A program made the translations under genes and the position numbers. Below the pieces are notes generated by a model. The model saw nothing but the letters and a program-made list of their open reading frames with translations, made no database searches and was not told where the DNA came from. A stretch of 7,003 nucleotides of DNA from Candidatus Zixiibacteriota bacterium (lineage in GTDB: Bacteria; Zixibacteria; MSB-5A5; UBA10806): positions 488 through 7,490 of the forward strand of contig DOTU01000017.1 of NCBI GenBank assembly GCA_003520965.1, read 5' to 3'. The first letter of the stretch is position 1, and every line of letters begins with the position of its first letter. Of this stretch, positions 4,997 through 7,003 are shown in pieces.

Positions 4997-7003
4997 TTAC
5001 CTGGCGCCGGGCTCGAGCCTCCGGGCCTCCTCAACCTGGGTATAAACCTTAATTATATCCCCCTCGTGGATATCGTTAATGTTGCTAACCCCAATACCGC
5101 ATTCGAATCCGCTGGAAACCTCTTTAACATCATCTTTGAATCGTTTTAGCGAGCTGATAGTTCCCTCGGCAACCTTAATCTCGTTGCGAAAAACTTCAGC
5201 CAATGCGTTACGTTTGATGATGCCGGATTTAACATAGCTGCCGGCGATAGTTCCCTGTTTGGGGATTTTGAAGACTTGCCTCACTTCTGCCTCTCCGAGA
5301 TTAACGCGAACAATCTCAGGAGCCAAAAGGCCTTCTAAAGCCGCCTTGATATCAGCTTCGACCTCGTATATAATTTTATAAAGTCGAATATCGACTTTTT
5401 CTCTGGATGCTAATTCCAGCGCCCGCGCTTCCGGTCTGACATGGAACCCGATAATAATTGCCTGCGATGCCGCCGCTAATAGAACATCCGATTCAGAGAT
5501 CGCCCCCACGCTTCTATGAATAACATTAACCTTGACCTCTTTATGCTGAATTCTGGCCAGGGTATCGGAGAGCGCCTCAACCGAACCATCCACATCACCT
5601 TTAATGATCAGATTTAGCTCTCTGATCTCGCCCTCTTTTATGCGATCGTAAACCTCGGTCAAAGTCAGTCTCTTCAGGGTCCGGAAATCCTTCTCGCGCT
5701 TGAGACGGAGTCTCTTTTGGGCGATGACTCTGGCTTCACCCTCATCATTTGCCGCTATGAAGCTATCGCCGGCTTGAGGTACACCGCTGGCTCCCAGGAT
5801 CAGTACAGGAGTTGATGGTGGCGCCGTATCTACAATTTTCCCGCGCTCATTAACCATGGCTCTGACTCGACCATACTGAGTACCTGTCACAAACGAATCG
5901 CCCACCCGAAGGGTACCTTTTTGGATTAGAACCGTGCAAATTGGCCCTTTGCCTTTGTCAAGCTTTGCTTCGATAATTACGCCTTTAGCGGAACGGTCCG
6001 GATTTGCTTTAAGCTCCATAAGCTCCGTTTGAAGAAGAATCATCTCCATCAAACGATCTACGCCTGTACCAAGCTTGGCGGAGATTTCCACCATAATAGT
6101 TTTACCGCCCCATTCTTCGGGAAGGAGATTGTGTTTGCCAAGTTGCTCGCGAATTTTCTCTACATTGGCAGTTGGCAAATCGATCTTATTGATGGCTACC
6201 AGGATCGGCACTCCGGCAGCACGGGCGTGATCGATAGCCTCTACCGTTTGCGGCATTACCGCATCATCTGCCGCAACCACCAATACCACGATATCGGTTA
6301 CCAGAGCGCCCCTGGCTCTCATTGAGGAAAAAGCCTGGTGACCGGGAGTATCCAGGAACGTGATATTACCGCCGGGAAGCTGAACTTCGTAAGCGCCAAT
6401 GTGCTGAGTAATCCCCCCCGCCTCACCGGCAATAATGTTTGATTTTCTGATATAATCCAATAACGACGTTTTACCATGATCGACATGCCCCATGATCGTA
6501 ACTACCGGCGGCCGAGGTTTTAAGGTAGCCGGATCATCAAAATCCTGCTCCTCTTCTCCAATCGGCTTAGACTCCTCGATATTAAAACCGAACTCCAGAG
6601 CCAGCGTGCCGATTGTATCGAGATCGAGTCTTTGGTTGATGGTGGCCATCATACCCATTTCCATGCATTTGGCAACCACCTGCGCCGGACGAACACTCAT
6701 CAGGGCCGCAAGTTCGGATACAGTCATGAACTCGGTAACCTTGATCAGATTAGCCGGCTGTGAATCCTCAGGAAGCAGTTCACCTTTTTCATCGTGCCTC
6801 CTGAATTTCCGCCGACGGGTTACGTCGAGACTTGACATGGTCTTTTTGAAGCTGGCATGGATCGCCTTCAGATCAACAACTTTCTCTTTTTTCTTTTTGC
6901 GGCGATCCTTGCGCTTCTTGATTATTGGCTTTCTCTCTTCTTTAACCGGCTCTTTTTTCTTGGCCGTATGAAGCTCAGCTATCATCCTTCGCTCTATCTC
7001 CTG
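4997..7003 (-). CDS. infB: Translation initiation factor IF-2, 5' end probably beyond the window
   Basis: IF-2 is the GTPase that places initiator fMet-tRNA on the 30S subunit and promotes 50S joining. Residues are numbered from the Met at 6985. A very basic linker (about 9-63) leads to an IF2_N domain (about 80-135, VTEFMTVSELAALM). The G domain has MGHVDHGKTS (165-174, G1), GGITQHIGA (190-198, G2 with Thr193), DTPGH (212-216, G3 with catalytic His216), NKID (266-269, G4) and SAK (302-304, G5). Domain II, the IF2-specific domain 3 (GDVDGSVEAL, 463-472) and the fMet-tRNA-binding C-terminal domain (IKRNALAEVFRNEIKVAEGTISSLKRFKDDVKEV, 590-623) follow. The frame stays open upstream of 6985 to the window edge, adding six codons (Q-E-I-E-R-R). 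The first IF2_N domain and long linker usual in this group are missing, so Met 6985 is probably internal and the gene truncated by the window. If 6985 were the start, the protein would have 662 residues. Confidence 0.97.
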   Translation of the reverse strand, partial: QEIERRMIAELHTAKKKEPVKEERKPIIKKRKDRRKKKKEKVVDLKAIHASFKKTMSSLDVTRRRKFRRHDEKGELLPEDSQPANLIKVTEFMTVSELAALMSVRPAQVVAKCMEMGMMATINQRLDLDTIGTLALEFGFNIEESKPIGEEEQDFDDPATLKPRPPVVTIMGHVDHGKTSLLDYIRKSNIIAGEAGGITQHIGAYEVQLPGGNITFLDTPGHQAFSSMRARGALVTDIVVLVVAADDAVMPQTVEAIDHARAAGVPILVAINKIDLPTANVEKIREQLGKHNLLPEEWGGKTIMVEISAKLGTGVDRLMEMILLQTELMELKANPDRSAKGVIIEAKLDKGKGPICTVLIQKGTLRVGDSFVTGTQYGRVRAMVNERGKIVDTAPPSTPVLILGASGVPQAGDSFIAANDEGEARVIAQKRLRLKREKDFRTLKRLTLTEVYDRIKEGEIRELNLIIKGDVDGSVEALSDTLARIQHKEVKVNVIHRSVGAISESDVLLAAASQAIIIGFHVRPEARALELASREKVDIRLYKIIYEVEADIKAALEGLLAPEIVRVNLGEAEVRQVFKIPKQGTIAGSYVKSGIIKRNALAEVFRNEIKVAEGTISSLKRFKDDVKEVSSGFECGIGVSNINDIHEGDIIKVYTQVEEARRLEPGAR

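Noticed and set aside
5010..5019. Palindrome GGCTCGAGCC near the 3' end of infB, possible terminator
   Set aside because: It lies inside the infB coding region, can form only a very short stem around a tetraloop, and has no following T run. The next gene starts 2 nt after the infB stop.
1633..6462. A 16-nt identical sequence (CTGATATAATCCAATA) at 1633-1648 and 6447-6462, containing a TATAAT box on the plus strand
   Set aside because: Both copies encode the same residues (L-D-Y-I-R) with the same codons, in RibF and IF2, so the identity is explained by coding. No TTGACA-like -35 lies at a suitable distance, so plus-strand promoters are not supported.
6492..6971. A 159-codon open frame on the plus strand
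   Set aside because: It is the antisense shadow of the infB N-terminal and G1 region; its hydrophobic Phe/Leu-rich stretch is the complement of the Lys/Arg/Glu codons of IF2.

Overview
The window is a single stretch of housekeeping translation and RNA-metabolism genes, all on the minus strand. In transcription order (high to low coordinate) it reads infB (5' end outside the window), ylxP/DUF503, rbfA, nrnA-like DHH phosphoesterase, truB, ribF, rpsO, pnp (3' end outside the window). This is the widely conserved bacterial nusA-infB-rbfA-truB-ribF-rpsO-pnp cluster in the form that carries ylxP after infB and a DHH/DHHA1 nanoRNase gene between rbfA and truB. The upstream partners usually found (rimP, nusA, sometimes ylxR) would lie beyond the right edge and cannot be seen.

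Organism: a bacterium of moderate GC content. Several details resemble the FCB group and neighbouring candidate phyla (for example Zixibacteria-like lineages): the GYDHAFG motif in RibF, the IF2 N-terminal region that runs from a Lys/Arg-rich block into a TVSELAALM-type IF2_N domain, and the PNPase segment ESFKSYMLHYNFPSYSVGEVRP. This placement is inferred from remembered family features, not from a search, and is only moderately secure.

Layout: 1-1241 pnp (N-terminal 413 codons); 1264-1533 rpsO; 1530-2474 ribF; 2449-3399 truB; 3389-4369 nrnA; 4353-4709 rbfA; 4713-4994 ylxP; 4997-7003 infB. Coding density is almost complete. Four gene pairs overlap, and the largest gap is 22 nt (rpsO-pnp). 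No stretch of 300 bases lacks a gene, and I see no internal promoter, intrinsic terminator, RNA gene, mobile element, CRISPR array or long repeat. The arrangement implies one polycistronic message with translational coupling.

How the genes work together: IF2 starts translation; RbfA, TruB and S15 serve 30S maturation, tRNA modification and ribosome assembly; NrnA and PNPase degrade RNA, from short oligonucleotides (NrnA) to longer chains (PNPase); RibF makes FMN and FAD. YlxP is poorly characterised.

The window holds no evident new defence, mobile or biosynthetic system. The points most worth a second look are regulatory: a perfect 8-bp hairpin with the rpsO stop codon in its loop, just upstream of the pnp ribosome binding site; a second possible hairpin that would place the rpsO UUG start codon in its stem and its Shine-Dalgarno in the loop; and the use of TTG starts in exactly these two adjacent genes.
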